From contig JADCGF010000017.1 in the NCBI GenBank assembly GCA_020249145.1, positions 62,001 through 126,000 of the forward strand: DNA of 64,000 nucleotides, read 5' to 3'. Positions 9,554 through 18,902 of this stretch are shown here, piece after piece. The notes below the pieces were generated by a model. The model was not told the origin of the DNA. It saw nothing but the letters and a program-made list of their open reading frames with translations, and searched no databases. Within the stretch, counting starts at the first letter, position 1; each line of letters starts with the position of its first letter. The stretch comes from Roseomonas sp. GTDB lineage: Bacteria; Pseudomonadota; Alphaproteobacteria; Acetobacterales; Acetobacteraceae. The translations under genes were made by a program, and so were the position numbers.

Positions 9554-9769
9554 TTAATGGCGCCGCCCACGCTGCCGCCTTGCGCTGGGTGGGCCACTGA
9601 AAGCGGCCAGCATGGCCAAATGGCTTCCCTGATCCGCATCGCGCAATGGCAGGCGGAAAAATCGGCCTTGTTCGTCACGCATATGGAGTTCAGCGCCGAA
9701 GCTGGTTTCCAGCAGCGCAACACAGGTGAAAGCGGCTTCGGATGTTTCAACGCGACGGTTGGTTTGCAT
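9554..9769 (-). CDS. Small hypothetical protein, 71 residues
   Basis: I do not recognise this protein. The ATG at 9767-9769 is preceded by a good Shine-Dalgarno (AAGGAG, 10 bases away), which favours this start over one eight codons further upstream. The product begins MQTNRRVETSEAAFTCVALL and ends in a basic tail, RRQRGRRH. It has no signal peptide or membrane segment. It converges on the SDR gene (7-base gap) and diverges from the M20 amidohydrolase gene. A ribosome-binding site of this quality on an otherwise isolated short frame argues that it is translated. Confidence 0.55.
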   Translation of the reverse strand: MQTNRRVETSEAAFTCVALLETSFGAELHMRDEQGRFFRLPLRDADQGSHLAMLAAFSGPPSARRQRGRRH

Positions 9770-9929
9770 GGATTTTTCGCTCCTTGGAGTCACGCTTGTT
9801 GTGACGCGCTTAAGAAAAGCCCATTCCTGGTTGTTGAACAGTTAACGGGATTGGTTTCCGAGTGATTTTTCTGCTAAGAAGTTTTTGGTATTAATCAAAA
9901 GTAGAATTTCTTAACCAAGGGTTTCCGCC
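9770..9929. promoter_or_regulatory. AT-rich divergent intergenic region with TAAGAA/TTCTTA repeats
   Basis: Separates the small 71-residue gene (minus) from the M20 amidohydrolase (plus), so it should hold both promoters. The 60 bases before the plus-strand start are far more AT-rich than the surroundings. TAAGAA at 9875-9880 and TTCTTA at 9908-9913 form an inverted repeat, and a further TTAAGAA lies at 9810-9816. These could be operator half-sites, but no regulator gene is adjacent. Confidence 0.35.
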
Positions 9930-11132
9930 ATGGTGCAGATCAACGCCGATCGTTTCCTTGCCAATCTTCATGAGTTGCGCAAAATCGGCGCCTACAAGAC
10001 CGGCGTGCATCGCCCGACATTTTCGCCGCAGGATATGGAAAGCCGCCATTGGCTGATGGAAAGGCTGCGCGAATGCGGGCTGGAGGCCAGCATTGACGGA
10101 ATCGGCAATGTCTATGGCCGCCACAAGGGGCCGGGGCCGCATTTGCTGGTGGGCAGCCATATCGAAAGCCAGAATTACGCGGGCTGGCTGGATGGCGCGC
10201 TTGGCGTCATGGCCGGTGTTGCTTTGGCGCGCGCCGGATTGCCCGTGGATGTCGCGGCTTTCGCGGATGAGGAAGGGCATTTCGAAGGCGGCTTCCTCGG
10301 CAGCCGGTCCATCATTGGTGATCTGACCGAAGAAGAAATTGATCGTAGCCGCAGCCGCAATGATGGCACGCCCTTGCGTGACGCCTTGGCGGCGGCAGGG
10401 CTTGCGGGCAAGCCGCGCATGCAATTGGAACCCGGGCGCCATAAGGGTTTCTATGAAATGCACATCGAACAGGGCACGCAGCTTGAAAGCCAAGGGCTGC
10501 GCGTGGGTGTGGTGACGGGTATTGTTGCCATTTGGCAATGGCGTATTCAATTCCAGGGCCAGCAGGATCACGCCGGCGGCACCACCATGGCGGAACGCAA
10601 GGATGCCGGGCTTTCCGCCGTGCGGCTACTCGCCGCGATTGATCAGGAATTCCCGCGCATCTGCGGCCCGCGCAGCACCTGGACTACTGGGCGCATCAAC
10701 CTTGACCCCGGCGCGCCTTCCATCATCCCCGGCAGTGCGGATGTTTTGTTCCAATTCCGCGATGTTTCCGTGCCCGTACTGGAACGCATGGAAGCCGGGC
10801 TGCGTGCCCTGGTGCAGGAAAGCAATCGGCGCGAAAAATGCCCCGCGACTCTGACGCAAATGAGCCGCGCAACGCCCGCCATTTGCGACCCCGCGATGAT
10901 GGCAGCGCTTGAACACGCGGCGAAAGCGCATGCACCGGGGCTTTGGCAGCAAATGCCATCAGGGGCCGGCCATGACGCGCAATATATCGCGCGGCTGATG
11001 CCGGCTTCCATGATCTTCGTGCCATCCATTGGCGGCATCAGCCATCATTGGGCAGAAGACACCAAGGATGAGGATTTGGCGCTGGGCTGCCAGGTGCTTG
11101 CCAACGCGGCGGAGAAGTTTCTGGCAGGGTGA
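9930..11132 (+). CDS. M20-family Zn-dependent amidohydrolase (N-carbamoyl-L-amino acid hydrolase / allantoate amidohydrolase type)
   Basis: A 400-residue cytosolic hydrolase of the HyuC/AllC group. Visible blocks are LLVGSHIES with LDGALGVMAG (metal-binding His and Asp), AFADEEGHFEGGFLGS (metal Glu pair), MHIEQGTQLES, DHAGGTTMAERKDAG in the lid domain, SGAGHDAQYIA, and the C-terminal FVPSIGGISHHWAEDT with the last metal His. The family cleaves N-carbamoyl or ureido amides; which one is unknown. The gene stands alone on the plus strand and converges on a Bug-type gene with a 9-base gap. An AAGGG Shine-Dalgarno precedes the ATG. Confidence 0.9.
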   Translation: MVQINADRFLANLHELRKIGAYKTGVHRPTFSPQDMESRHWLMERLRECGLEASIDGIGNVYGRHKGPGPHLLVGSHIESQNYAGWLDGALGVMAGVALARAGLPVDVAAFADEEGHFEGGFLGSRSIIGDLTEEEIDRSRSRNDGTPLRDALAAAGLAGKPRMQLEPGRHKGFYEMHIEQGTQLESQGLRVGVVTGIVAIWQWRIQFQGQQDHAGGTTMAERKDAGLSAVRLLAAIDQEFPRICGPRSTWTTGRINLDPGAPSIIPGSADVLFQFRDVSVPVLERMEAGLRALVQESNRREKCPATLTQMSRATPAICDPAMMAALEHAAKAHAPGLWQQMPSGAGHDAQYIARLMPASMIFVPSIGGISHHWAEDTKDEDLALGCQVLANAAEKFLAG

Positions 11133-11141
11133 ATAGCAGCG

Positions 11142-12125
11142 CTATTCCAGCTTGATATTCGCTTCCCTGATGACCCGGCCCCATTTTTCGGTTTCGCTGC
11201 GCAGAAAAGCTTCGGCCTGGGCCGCGGAATTGGGTTGCACCACCATGGCAAGCTGGGTGTAGCGCGCGACCACTTCCGGGTCCTGCGCCACCTCATTCAA
11301 CGCGGCATTCAGCCTTTCAATGATGGCGGCAGGCGTGCGGGCGGGGGCGAGGATGCAATTCCATTCATAGGCCTCATAGCCCGGAAGTGTATCGCCAATG
11401 GCGGGCAGATCCGGGAAGGCGGCGATGCGCCCGCGCCCGGTATGCGCCACGGCGCGCACGCGCCCACCCTGCACGAAGGGCAAGGATACATTCGAATTGC
11501 TGAAGAAATAACCGACCTGTCCGGCCACCACATCAGTCAGCGCCGGTCCTCCACCGCGATAGGGCACGTGGTTCACGGTGATGCCGGCAGCGCGCGTGAA
11601 CAGTTCCAAGGCCAGGTGCTGCGCCGATCCATTGCCGGAAGACGCCCAATCAAGCGAACCGGGCCGCGCCTTCGCGAGCGCAATGACCTCGGCCAAGGAT
11701 TTCGGCGGCTGATTCGGGTGCATTACCAGCAGCATCGGCACCTGCATGGGCAGGAAGACCGCCTTCAAATCAACCAGCGCATCGAACGAAACGCGCAGCA
11801 GGAAGGGGTTGATCGCAAGCGGCGTTGCGTCATGCAAAAGCGTATAGCCATCGGGCGCGGCGCGCGCGACTTCGGCGGCGCCGATACTGCCGGAAGCGCC
11901 GGGGCGATTTTCAATCACGAAGGGCTGGCCAAGCTTTTGCCCGAGCTTCGGGAAGATCATGCGGGCCGTGGTATCGGCACCGCCGCCCGGCGGCCAAGGT
12001 ACCACCACGCGCACTGGGCGATTGGGCCAGTCGCTGCCCTGCGCTTGCGCGGGCCATGAAAGGAAGGGTGTCGCCAGCGCCGCCGAAAGCAGCGCGCGGC
12101 GACCAGGATTGAAACGAAACATCAT
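11142..12125 (-). CDS. Bug/TctC-family substrate-binding protein
   Basis: A 327-residue periplasmic binding protein. The start is taken at the ATG ending at 12125, with AAAGGG just upstream; a GTG at 12137 would add four residues and overlap the GMC gene stop. The signal peptide runs to about residue 28 (FLSWPAQAQ). Family blocks are VVVPWPPGGGADTTARM, VIENRPGASGSIGAAEVARA and VNHVPYRGGGPALTDV. It lies eight bases after a GMC oxidoreductase and probably shares its transcript, so the ligand may be that enzyme's substrate, perhaps an alcohol or acid. No TctAB partner is present. Confidence 0.9.
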   Translation of the reverse strand: MMFRFNPGRRALLSAALATPFLSWPAQAQGSDWPNRPVRVVVPWPPGGGADTTARMIFPKLGQKLGQPFVIENRPGASGSIGAAEVARAAPDGYTLLHDATPLAINPFLLRVSFDALVDLKAVFLPMQVPMLLVMHPNQPPKSLAEVIALAKARPGSLDWASSGNGSAQHLALELFTRAAGITVNHVPYRGGGPALTDVVAGQVGYFFSNSNVSLPFVQGGRVRAVAHTGRGRIAAFPDLPAIGDTLPGYEAYEWNCILAPARTPAAIIERLNAALNEVAQDPEVVARYTQLAMVVQPNSAAQAEAFLRSETEKWGRVIREANIKLE

Positions 12126-12133
12126 GCGCCCTT

Positions 12134-13744
12134 TCACGCCGCGCGACGAATAAGGTCAGAAGCGCGTTCAGCCAGCATCAGCACCGCCGGGTGAATGTTT
12201 GAAGATGGCACCAGCGGAAAGACCGAAGCATCCACCACGCGCAAGCCCTGCACACCGCGCACGCGCAATTCCTCATCCACTACGGAACGAGAATCAACGC
12301 CCATGCGATTGGTGCCGCAGGGGTGGTATACGGTGGTGCCATTGGCACGGATATAATCCAGCATCTCGTCCTCGGAACCTGTGCCGGGGCCGGGATATTG
12401 TTCGCTTTCGATCAGCCCGGCGAAGGGCTCGGTCGCGGCAATGCGTCGGCCAAGCTTGGCAGATTCCAGCATGATACGAATATCCGAAGGTGCTGTCAGG
12501 TAATTGGCGCGGATCACCGGCTTGTCCGCCACATTGGGCGAACGCAACGCGAGTTCGCCGCGGCTATCGGGCCGGCAGACGCAGAAATTGAAGGTGAAGC
12601 CAGGATGCTTCGCGAGTGAATTGGCCGAAGTGCCCTGATTGCCGCCCAGGCTGAAATTGACGAATTGGAATTGTACTTCCGGTTCCTCGGACCCCGGCAG
12701 AACGCGCGCAAAAAGGCTCGCCTCCGAAGCGCCCACCGCCATCTGCCCCTTGCGGCGCAGCGCCCAATCCAGGCCAAGGCCCGCGGCACGGATGGGGTTC
12801 GCCATGATTTCATTGAGCGTCCCGCAAGGCTTGGTGCGGAAGGCAAAGCGCACCATGAAGTGATCTTGCAAATTCTTGCCCACTTCAGGCGTATTCACCT
12901 GCACCTGAATGCCCATTTCCCTGAGCGCATTCGCCTCACCAATGCCGGACAGCATCAGCATTTTCGGGCTTTCGATGGCGCCCGATGAAAGGATCACTTC
13001 CCGCCTGGCGCGATAGGTTTCCTCACCCGCCGGGCCGCGCACCACCACGCCCACCGCGCGGCCATTTTCGATCAGGATGCGCTGGCCCAGGCGTTCGGTT
13101 TCAACGCGCAGATTGGGCCGCTTCAAGGCAGGGCGCAGATAAGCCACAGCCGGGCTCCAGCGCCGGCCGCGATGCACATTCAATTGATTGGGCGCGACCC
13201 CTTCATACCAATCGCCATTATTATCGCGGTTGCGCGTGAAGCCGAGTTTCACACAGGCTTCCACAAAGGCCCGGCAACCGGGCGAAGGTTCTGGCACCTC
13301 GGCAATCTGCATCGGGCCATCCTTACCGCGAAACTCGCTATCCGGCCCCGCGAAGCTTTCCAGGCGCTTGAAGTAAGGTAGGCAATCTTCGTAAGACCAA
13401 CCGCGCGCGCCGGATTGCGACCAGCGATCATAATCGCGCGGGCTGCCGCGCAGAAACACCAGTCCATTCACGCTGCCGGAACCGCCAATCACGCGCCCGC
13501 GCGGCCAATAGACGCTGCGCCCGCCAAGCTCCCCTTCCGCTTCGGTCTGGTAGTTCCAATCGAATTTCTTCGTCACATAAAGCCGCGCAAACCCCATGGG
13601 GATATGGATCCAGGGGTTGCGATCCCAGGGGCCGGCTTCAAGCAGGGTGACGCTCGTGCCGGGGTCTTCCGAAAGCCGGGTTGCGATCACGCAACCGGCA
13701 GAACCCCCACCCAGAATAACATAATCCGATTCGTGATTGGCCAT
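12134..13744 (-). CDS. GMC-family FAD-dependent oxidoreductase (choline dehydrogenase-like)
   Basis: A 536-residue flavoenzyme. The N-terminal ADP-binding motif YVILGGGSAGCVIATRL and the GMC signature RGRVIGGSGSVNGLVF (about residue 80) are clear. The C-terminal active-site pair is His in YHPCGTNRMG and His in SSNIHPAVLM. A GGGGAGGG Shine-Dalgarno precedes the ATG. GMC enzymes oxidise alcohols to aldehydes or acids; the substrate here is unknown. It is first in a two-gene unit with a Bug-type binding protein and is divergent from tspO. Confidence 0.9.
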   Translation of the reverse strand: MANHESDYVILGGGSAGCVIATRLSEDPGTSVTLLEAGPWDRNPWIHIPMGFARLYVTKKFDWNYQTEAEGELGGRSVYWPRGRVIGGSGSVNGLVFLRGSPRDYDRWSQSGARGWSYEDCLPYFKRLESFAGPDSEFRGKDGPMQIAEVPEPSPGCRAFVEACVKLGFTRNRDNNGDWYEGVAPNQLNVHRGRRWSPAVAYLRPALKRPNLRVETERLGQRILIENGRAVGVVVRGPAGEETYRARREVILSSGAIESPKMLMLSGIGEANALREMGIQVQVNTPEVGKNLQDHFMVRFAFRTKPCGTLNEIMANPIRAAGLGLDWALRRKGQMAVGASEASLFARVLPGSEEPEVQFQFVNFSLGGNQGTSANSLAKHPGFTFNFCVCRPDSRGELALRSPNVADKPVIRANYLTAPSDIRIMLESAKLGRRIAATEPFAGLIESEQYPGPGTGSEDEMLDYIRANGTTVYHPCGTNRMGVDSRSVVDEELRVRGVQGLRVVDASVFPLVPSSNIHPAVLMLAERASDLIRRAA

Positions 13745-13803
13745 GGCTGCCCTCCCCTTGCTTATGGGGCTAGCATGCCACTACCCCTCGGCAAGCCGCA
13801 ATC

Positions 13804-14301
13804 ATGGACTATATGGGGGTGATGGAACTTTCTTCGATCGGCGGATTTCTGGGCTTTTTGGGTGCCTGCTTCGCGGCGGCTGCCTCGGGCGCCATTTTCA
13901 CCCCTGGCCCTTGGTATGATGCGCTGAAGAAGCCAAGCTGGTGCCCGCCGAATTGGCTGTTTGCCCCGGCTTGGGCGGTACTGTTCCTGATGATCGCCAT
14001 TGCCGGTTGGCTGATCTGGGACGCCGTCGGTTTCTCGGGCGGCGCGCTGGCACTTTCGCTTTACGTCCTGCAATTGGTGCTGAATGCCGCCTGGTCCGGG
14101 ATTTTCTTTGGCATGCGGCGCATGGATTTGGCCTTTGGAGAGCTTTGCCTGCTGTGGCTTTCCATCCTGGCCTGCATCATCGTCTTTTGGCCGATTGATG
14201 TCCGCGCCGCACTGCTGATGGTACCCTATCTGGCCTGGGTCAGCTTTGCCGGGGCGCTCAATTTCACCATGTGGCGCTTGAATCCGGGCCTGCCGCGCTG
14301 A
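13804..14301 (+). CDS. tspO: TspO/MBR-family tryptophan-rich sensory protein
   Basis: A 165-residue integral membrane protein with five predicted helices. Aromatic-rich family blocks are visible: FTPGPWYDALKKPSWCPPNW with FAPAW in the first loop and second helix, then LQLVLNAAWSGIFFG, and MVPYLAWVSFAGALNF near the C-terminus. TspO proteins bind or turn over tetrapyrroles such as protoporphyrin IX. The first ATG gives six residues before a second ATG at 13822, and either may be used. Monocistronic by context, divergent from the GMC gene. Confidence 0.93.
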   Translation: MDYMGVMELSSIGGFLGFLGACFAAAASGAIFTPGPWYDALKKPSWCPPNWLFAPAWAVLFLMIAIAGWLIWDAVGFSGGALALSLYVLQLVLNAAWSGIFFGMRRMDLAFGELCLLWLSILACIIVFWPIDVRAALLMVPYLAWVSFAGALNFTMWRLNPGLPR

Positions 14302-14379
14302 AACTGCGGCACTTATCGCCTGACCAAGCCTGTGGCATCCTCCTTCTTCAGGACCTGACAGGCGCAAGGGAATAACGAC

Positions 14380-15363
14380 ATGACCGAAATGATGAAGGCC
14401 GCCATGGTCACTGCCGATGGCGTCAAGGTACAACAGGCGCCACGCCCAGTACCGGGGCCGGAACAAGTGCTGGTGCGCGTGCGCGCTGCTGGGCTCAACC
14501 GCGCTGATTTGGGTGTGGCGGCGGGCCATGCGCATGGCCGCATGGGGGGTGCGGGCACCATTCTTGGCCTGGAATTCGCCGGCGAAGTCGCGGCGGTGGG
14601 CGCTGGCGTTACGGGCATCAAGCCGGGTGATCGCGTGATGTGCGCGGGTTCCGGCGGTTATGCCGAATATGCCATTGCCGATATGGGCCGCGTGCAGCCC
14701 GTGCCGGATCGCAATATGTCCTGGGAAGAAGCGGCGACTTTGCCGGTGGCACTGGCCACCATGCATGATGCGCTGATTTCCAATGGGCGCCTGACCAAGG
14801 GCGAAGCAGTGCTGATCCTGGGCGCTTCCAGCGGCGTTGGTCTGATGGGCATGCAGATCGCGAAATACATGGGCGCGGGCATGGTGATTGGGACTTCCAC
14901 CAATGCTGAACGACGTGGGCGGTTGAAAGACTTCGGCGCTGATCACGCGGTGAGTACCAATGATGCGGATTGGGCGGATCAGGTGCTGGCGCTGACGAAT
15001 GGGCGCGGCGTTGAGGTAGTGATTGACCAGGTCTCCGGCGGCACCATCAATGCCGCCATGCGCGCCACGGCGATTCTGGGCCGCATTGTGAATGTCGGGC
15101 GGCTGGGCGGCATGCATGGCGATTTCGATTTTGATCTGCACGCCACACGTCGCATCGCTTATATCGGTGTCACGCATCGCACGCGGAGTGTCGCCGAAAT
15201 CCGCGAAGAAGAACGCGTGGCGCGGCGGGATTTGCGCAAGGGCGTGGATGAAGGCGTGTTCCGCTTGCCGATTGACCGCGTATTCGCGCTTGATGATGCG
15301 GTGGAAGCCTTGGCGCATATGAAGGCCAATGCGCATCTTGGCAAAATCATTCTGAAGACCTGA
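14380..15363 (+). CDS. Zinc-independent medium-chain dehydrogenase (quinone oxidoreductase family)
   Basis: A 327-residue MDR enzyme. The GroES-like domain contains LRVRVRAAGLNRADLG-type sequence (here VRVRAAGLNRADLG) and GLEFAGEVAAVG. The nucleotide-binding domain has LILGASSGVGLMGMQIAKY near residue 150. The zinc-binding cysteines of alcohol dehydrogenases are absent, which fits NADPH:quinone or enoyl reductases. It sits 11 bases upstream of an N-acyl-D-amino-acid deacylase-like gene in the same direction. Confidence 0.88.
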   Translation: MTEMMKAAMVTADGVKVQQAPRPVPGPEQVLVRVRAAGLNRADLGVAAGHAHGRMGGAGTILGLEFAGEVAAVGAGVTGIKPGDRVMCAGSGGYAEYAIADMGRVQPVPDRNMSWEEAATLPVALATMHDALISNGRLTKGEAVLILGASSGVGLMGMQIAKYMGAGMVIGTSTNAERRGRLKDFGADHAVSTNDADWADQVLALTNGRGVEVVIDQVSGGTINAAMRATAILGRIVNVGRLGGMHGDFDFDLHATRRIAYIGVTHRTRSVAEIREEERVARRDLRKGVDEGVFRLPIDRVFALDDAVEALAHMKANAHLGKIILKT

Positions 15364-15374
15364 AGGGAACGGCC

Positions 15375-17087
15375 ATGGCACGCGAAGCAAGCCTGATCAT
15401 TCGTGGAGGCACGCTGGTGGATGGCACCGGCGCCGCCCCTTATGAAGCCGATATCGCCATTGGCGATGGCCGCATTCTGGAGATTGGCAAAATTTCTGCC
15501 CGTGCGGCGGAGGAGATTGACGCCAAGGGTCTGATCGTGACGCCCGGCTTCGTGGATATCCATACCCATTACGATGCCCAGGCCACCTGGAGCAGTAGGC
15601 TACTTTCTTCTTCCATCAATGGCGTGACCACCGCGCTGCTTGGCAATTGCGGCGTGGGCTTCGCGCCCTGCCGGCCTGAGCGGCGCGATATGCTGGTGAA
15701 GCTGATGGAAGGCGTGGAGGATTTGCCGGAGGTTGTGCTAACCGAAGGCCTGCCTTGGAATTGGGAAAGCTTCCCCGAATATCTGGATGCGTTGGATGCG
15801 CGGCCTTACGACATGGATGTCGCGGCGATGGTGACGCATGCCCCCTTGCGCGTCCATGTGATGGGTGAGGCAGCGGAAGCCCATGCGGTGGCCACACCGG
15901 AACAATGCGCGGAAATGGCGCGCTTGACGGCGGAAGGCCTGGCCGCCGGCGCGCTTGGCTTTTCAACTTCCCGCGCCATTGCGCATCGCACTTTGGATGG
16001 GCGGCATATTCCAACCCTCGGCACGCCGGAAGCGGAGTTGGAGACCATCGCCCGCGCCATCCGTGCGCAAGGTTCCGGCTGGATGCAGGTGATTTCGGAT
16101 TTTGACGATCCGGAAGATGAATTCGCCCGCCTGCAACGTATTGCGGCGGCTTCCGGGCGGCCCATGACATTCTCGCTCTTGCAACGGGAATCAAAGCCGG
16201 GGCTGTGGCGCTGGTTGCTGGATAAGGTGGAAGCCGCGCATGAGGCCGGTGTGCCCATGTATGGCCAGGTGATGGGCCGGCCTGTTGGGTTGATGTTTGG
16301 CTTTGAATTGTCGCAACATCCCTTCCTGATGCGCGCTTCCTATCAGGCCATCGCGCATCTGCCGTTTGAACAGCGCATCGCCGCTTTGCGAGACCCGGCT
16401 TTGCGCACACGCATCATCGCCGAACCAACGGAAGACTCGGCGCTGAAGGTTCGGCTGAATAATTGGGAAAAAATCTTCCCGCTGGGCGATCCGCCGGATT
16501 ATGAGCCTCCGCCGGAAAAATCAGTGGCCGCCATGGCGGCTGCGCGTGGGATGGACCCCGCTGCGCTTTGCTATGATTTGATGCTGGAGCAGGAAGGCCG
16601 CGCCATTCTGAACCGCCCGCTTCTGAACTATGCCGATGGAGATTTAACCGCCATTCGCAATATGGTCACCCATCCGCACACCCTGATGGGGCTTGGCGAT
16701 GGTGGCGCGCATGTTGGCTATATCTGCGATGCTTCCTGCATGACGCATATGCTGGTGCATTGGGCGCGAGACCGCGCGCGCGGGCCGCGCCTGCCGCTGG
16801 AATTCGTGGTCAAGCGCATCTCTCGTGACAACGCCCACGCGCTCGGCCTCAAGGATCGCGGCGTGCTGGCGGTGGGCAAGAAGGCCGATATCAATGTGAT
16901 TGATTTCGGCCGGCTGGGGTTGGAGATGCCGAAAATGCATTACGATCTGCCCGCCGGTGGCAAGCGCCTCATCCAGAAGGCTGAGGGCTATGTCGCAACC
17001 ATTGTTTCCGGCACTCCGGTTTATCGTGAAGGTGAGGCAACCGGCGCGCTGCCAGGGCGCCTGGTGCGGGGGGCGAAAGCCGCTTAG
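15375..17087 (+). CDS. Amidohydrolase-family protein, N-acyl-D-amino-acid deacylase-like
   Basis: A 570-residue metallohydrolase of the D-aminoacylase (COG3653-type) group. It opens with [21 protein letters not shown], followed by [13 protein letters not shown] with the HxH metal motif near residue 62 and [14 protein letters not shown] with a family Cys. The conserved [16 protein letters not shown] carries the metal Asp near residue 440. The C-terminal beta-sandwich resumes with [18 protein letters not shown]. The family deacylates N-acyl-D-amino acids or related amides; the substrate is not determinable. Probably co-transcribed with the preceding MDR gene. Confidence 0.9.
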   Translation: MAREASLIIRGGTLVDGTGAAPYEADIAIGDGRILEIGKISARAAEEIDAKGLIVTPGFVDIHTHYDAQATWSSRLLSSSINGVTTALLGNCGVGFAPCRPERRDMLVKLMEGVEDLPEVVLTEGLPWNWESFPEYLDALDARPYDMDVAAMVTHAPLRVHVMGEAAEAHAVATPEQCAEMARLTAEGLAAGALGFSTSRAIAHRTLDGRHIPTLGTPEAELETIARAIRAQGSGWMQVISDFDDPEDEFARLQRIAAASGRPMTFSLLQRESKPGLWRWLLDKVEAAHEAGVPMYGQVMGRPVGLMFGFELSQHPFLMRASYQAIAHLPFEQRIAALRDPALRTRIIAEPTEDSALKVRLNNWEKIFPLGDPPDYEPPPEKSVAAMAAARGMDPAALCYDLMLEQEGRAILNRPLLNYADGDLTAIRNMVTHPHTLMGLGDGGAHVGYICDASCMTHMLVHWARDRARGPRLPLEFVVKRISRDNAHALGLKDRGVLAVGKKADINVIDFGRLGLEMPKMHYDLPAGGKRLIQKAEGYVATIVSGTPVYREGEATGALPGRLVRGAKAA

Positions 17088-17091
17088 CGCC

Positions 17092-17940
17092 CTACCCCAC
17101 CGCTTCCGGCAAGCCCGCCCAGATTTCATCCAGGCTGAGCGGGTGCGCCATCAGCCCCTGATCGGCGCACCAGCGTGATGCCAGTTCCAGCGCTGGGTTC
17201 AGCGCGGCGCGGGTACGCGGTGCGGTGCCAGCAGCGCTAAATTGGCGCAGTACTTCGGCGACCAGCGCGGCATCCCGTGCATGGGGGCCCTTCATCACCA
17301 CAAGATGGTTCACAGGCTTGAAGCCATAACGCGCCTGAAAGGCTGCGCCCGCCGCAGCAGGGTCCGGAAAGACAGTGCGCACATAATCACCCGCAGGCAA
17401 TTCGAAACCCATGATGGCGGCATCAAGCGCCCCGCTTTCGAACATCCCAGTCAGCGTTTCACTGCCCGTCGCGCGGCGCACCCAGGGAGGGTCGCGGAAG
17501 CTTGGTTCATGCGCGTCTTCAAACGTCACCCAACGCATGGCATCCGCGCGGAGCCCGAAGCTTTCCTGCAAGACGCCCCTGACCCACATGCCGGTGGTTT
17601 GGCTATAGGCGCGCACACCAATGCGCTTGCCGGCGAGATCGGTGGGGGTTTCGATACCCTTGCCGGCGCGGCAGAGCATGGCGGTTTCCTGAAAACGTTC
17701 CGCCACTACCAGCGGCAGCAGCACCAAATCGCGCCCGGCGGCTTTCGCCATCAGAAACGTCGCAATCGCCATTTCGCTGATATCAAAACGCCCTTCGCGC
17801 ACCATGGGCGCGAAAGCCTTGCTGATGGGTTTCACCACCTGCATCGCAAGGTTAAGCGTTGCACTTGCTGTCTCTCCGCGATGCAGCGCCATTGTATGTG
17901 GGTAATCATCCACGCAAATGGAAAGTGTGGCGGCATTCAT
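17092..17940 (-). CDS. 4,5-dihydroxyphthalate decarboxylase-like / ABC-type substrate-binding-like protein
   Basis: A 282-residue protein without a signal peptide and with a periplasmic-binding-protein fold by sequence pattern. The opening LSICVDDYPHTMALHRGE and the block REGRFDISEMAIATFLMAK match the dihydroxyphthalate decarboxylase (Pht5) group. LAGKRIGVRAYSQTTGMWVRG is the usual second-lobe entry. Absence of export signals points to an enzyme or cytosolic binder. Its start overlaps the stop of the upstream alpha/beta hydrolase (ATGA). An aromatic acid is a plausible but unproven substrate. Confidence 0.75.
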   Translation of the reverse strand: MNAATLSICVDDYPHTMALHRGETASATLNLAMQVVKPISKAFAPMVREGRFDISEMAIATFLMAKAAGRDLVLLPLVVAERFQETAMLCRAGKGIETPTDLAGKRIGVRAYSQTTGMWVRGVLQESFGLRADAMRWVTFEDAHEPSFRDPPWVRRATGSETLTGMFESGALDAAIMGFELPAGDYVRTVFPDPAAAGAAFQARYGFKPVNHLVVMKGPHARDAALVAEVLRQFSAAGTAPRTRAALNPALELASRWCADQGLMAHPLSLDEIWAGLPEAVG

Positions 17941-18785
17941 GCGCCAATCTCCTCAAAGAAAGCATCAACCAAAGCATTGAAGGCGGCTGCGCGTTCAAAA
18001 TGACCGGAATGGCCGGCCTTATGCAGCAGCGCGTAACGTGCGCCGGGAATAGCGCTGGCCATGGCGCGGGCCGCAAAGGGTGGCAGCACGATATCTTCCT
18101 CGCTTGGAATGAACAGCAAGGGGCAATGCGCGGCAGCGAAGGATTCCGGCGCGCGGTTGCGCCCTGCTTGCAAGCGCGCGCGCACCGCTTCGCGATCGAA
18201 ACCGCCGGTCAAGCCATAGACATGGTTATAGAGGTGATAAAGTGCGGGCTGTTCCGCCGCCATGCGCGCCCCGGCTGCCGGGTTGATGTTGCGCTTAAGC
18301 CCCGCTTCACGCGCCGCAGCGCTTTCTTCCTGCCAGGTTTTGAGGCGCGCTCTTTCCGGCTCTCGCATCTGGCGCGGATCGAGCGATCCTGTGGTGGCCC
18401 CCAGCACCAGCGCCTTCACGCGCCCCGGGCGCAGCAGCGCATATTCAACGCCTGTCCAACCGCCCATGGATTGGCAAATGATGCGAATATCGCCAAGGCC
18501 GAGTTCATCCACCAGCGCCGCCAGATCAGCGGCATAGGCAGCGGGGTCCGGCCCTTCCGCCGGCGCCGTGGAAGGGAAAAAGCCGCGATGCGAAAACGCC
18601 ACACACGTATAGCGCGGCGCGAAATGCGCGACCTGCTGCCACCAGGACATCAGATTGCCACCCAGCCCATGCGCGAAGACAATCGCCGGGCCTTCGCCGG
18701 TAACTTCATAGCGAATGCGCGCATCGGGCCGTTCTATCCAGCCAGCGCGGCGCGGTGGGGCTATGAAATCTGTTGGCTTGGTCAT
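17937..18785 (-). CDS. Alpha/beta-fold hydrolase
   Basis: A 282-residue serine hydrolase. It shows the oxyanion-loop sequence VFAHGLGGNLMSWW, the nucleophile elbow CQSMGG (Ser near residue 108), an acidic residue in PSEEDIVLP and the catalytic His in KAGHSGHFE near the C-terminus. This is the pattern of small meta-cleavage-product or carboxylester hydrolases. The coupling to the dihydroxyphthalate-decarboxylase-like gene suggests a two-step aromatic or ester degradation. Divergent from the second GMC gene. Confidence 0.88.
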   Translation of the reverse strand: MTKPTDFIAPPRRAGWIERPDARIRYEVTGEGPAIVFAHGLGGNLMSWWQQVAHFAPRYTCVAFSHRGFFPSTAPAEGPDPAAYAADLAALVDELGLGDIRIICQSMGGWTGVEYALLRPGRVKALVLGATTGSLDPRQMREPERARLKTWQEESAAAREAGLKRNINPAAGARMAAEQPALYHLYNHVYGLTGGFDREAVRARLQAGRNRAPESFAAAHCPLLFIPSEEDIVLPPFAARAMASAIPGARYALLHKAGHSGHFERAAAFNALVDAFFEEIGA

Positions 18786-18902
18786 GCTGCGCTTCTCCCC
18801 AAGGCTTCCTGGCCATCATGGGCCAAAATCGGCTGCCTGTCTTGGGCTGGCATCACCCCCAAAGCTTGCTAGGCTTTGCCCGAAAAGCAGAGGGAGGCAG
18901 GT

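Noticed and set aside
13762..15390. Long minus-strand open frame across tspO and the MDR gene
   Set aside because: It spans two well-supported plus-strand genes and the product looks like an antisense translation rich in His, Gln and Arg.
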